Under the pieces are notes generated by a model, which was given only the letters and a program-made list of their open reading frames with translations, ran no database searches and was not told where the DNA came from. Made by a program: the position numbers and the translations under genes. This document shows positions 6,062 to 6,139 of a stretch of DNA of 6,139 bases, piece by piece. This DNA comes from Nitrospira sp. Its GTDB lineage: Bacteria; UBA9089; CG2-30-40-21; SBAY01. The stretch spans positions 1-6,139 of the forward strand of contig SBAY01000386.1 in NCBI GenBank assembly GCA_005239945.1, in the 5' to 3' direction. Each line of letters begins with the position of its first letter. Position 1 is the first letter of the stretch.

Positions 6062-6139
6062 TTAGAGAGTTGCCAATACAGATTCAATGGTTTTGCCCAT
6101 TTTCCCTTGTTGGTGGCTCCAGATTAAAAGCTCTTTGAA
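6062..6139 (-). CDS. Possible 3' end of a convergent minus-strand gene (partial)
   Basis: On the minus strand the frame is open from the window edge (6139) to TAA at 6064-6062, giving 25 residues that end GKTIESVLATL. Composition is protein-like (FKELLIW, then a basic Gln/Lys/Gly stretch), more plausible than the plus-strand reading of the same DNA. I do not recognise the family, and the fragment is too short to assign one. If real, it converges on the surface-protein gene with only 13 bases between the two stops. That spacing fits either two tightly packed native genes or the end of an inserted element. A chance ORF of this length is quite possible. Confidence 0.4.
   Translation of the reverse strand, partial: FKELLIWSHQQGKMGKTIESVLATL

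Overview
This AT-rich window comes from a bacterium that I cannot place securely. The very long secreted protein, built from beta-helix, DUF11, CARDB, Ig-like, fibronectin III and carboxypeptidase-regulatory-like modules, is typical of uncultured candidate-phylum bacteria from sediment or groundwater. That placement is inference. Codon use fits the standard bacterial code: 24 in-frame TGG tryptophans across the large reading frame, and TAA or TGA at gene ends.

Layout. (1) Positions 1-252 hold the 3' end of a small DUF5618-like protein gene. (2) Positions 253-576 contain no large gene but are rich in structure: a 7-bp hairpin, a strong Shine-Dalgarno in front of a 33-codon ORF, a second hairpin, a textbook intrinsic terminator, a period-9 CGGATTnAn repeat that folds into an imperfect 19-bp palindrome, and a perfect 10+2+10 palindrome that contains the next gene's ribosome binding site and abuts its ATG. 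(3) Positions 577-6048 are one continuous reading frame of 1823 sense positions, interrupted once by TGA at 3154-3156 (codon 860). The upstream 859 residues are a signal peptide, a beta-helix, a DUF11 domain, an Ig-like domain, a lipase with a visible Ser-Asp-His triad, and most of a jelly-roll-like domain. The downstream part is a choice-of-anchor-X-like domain, two CARDB domains, Ig-like, FnIII and carboxypeptidase-regulatory-like domains, and two uncharacterised C-terminal regions. (4) Positions 6062-6139 hold the apparent 3' end of a gene on the minus strand, converging with a gap of only 13 bases.

Main point. The TGA lies exactly where the motif NPEAGT(W)TLNVSG requires tryptophan. The frame then runs on for 2.9 kb with no further damage and no credible restart signal. 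The two annotated halves are therefore one gene, split by a single TGG-to-TGA change (recent nonsense mutation, sequencing error or programmed readthrough). The gene product is probably an exported lipase displayed on a long modular stalk. If the stop is real, the cell makes a lipase without its stalk.
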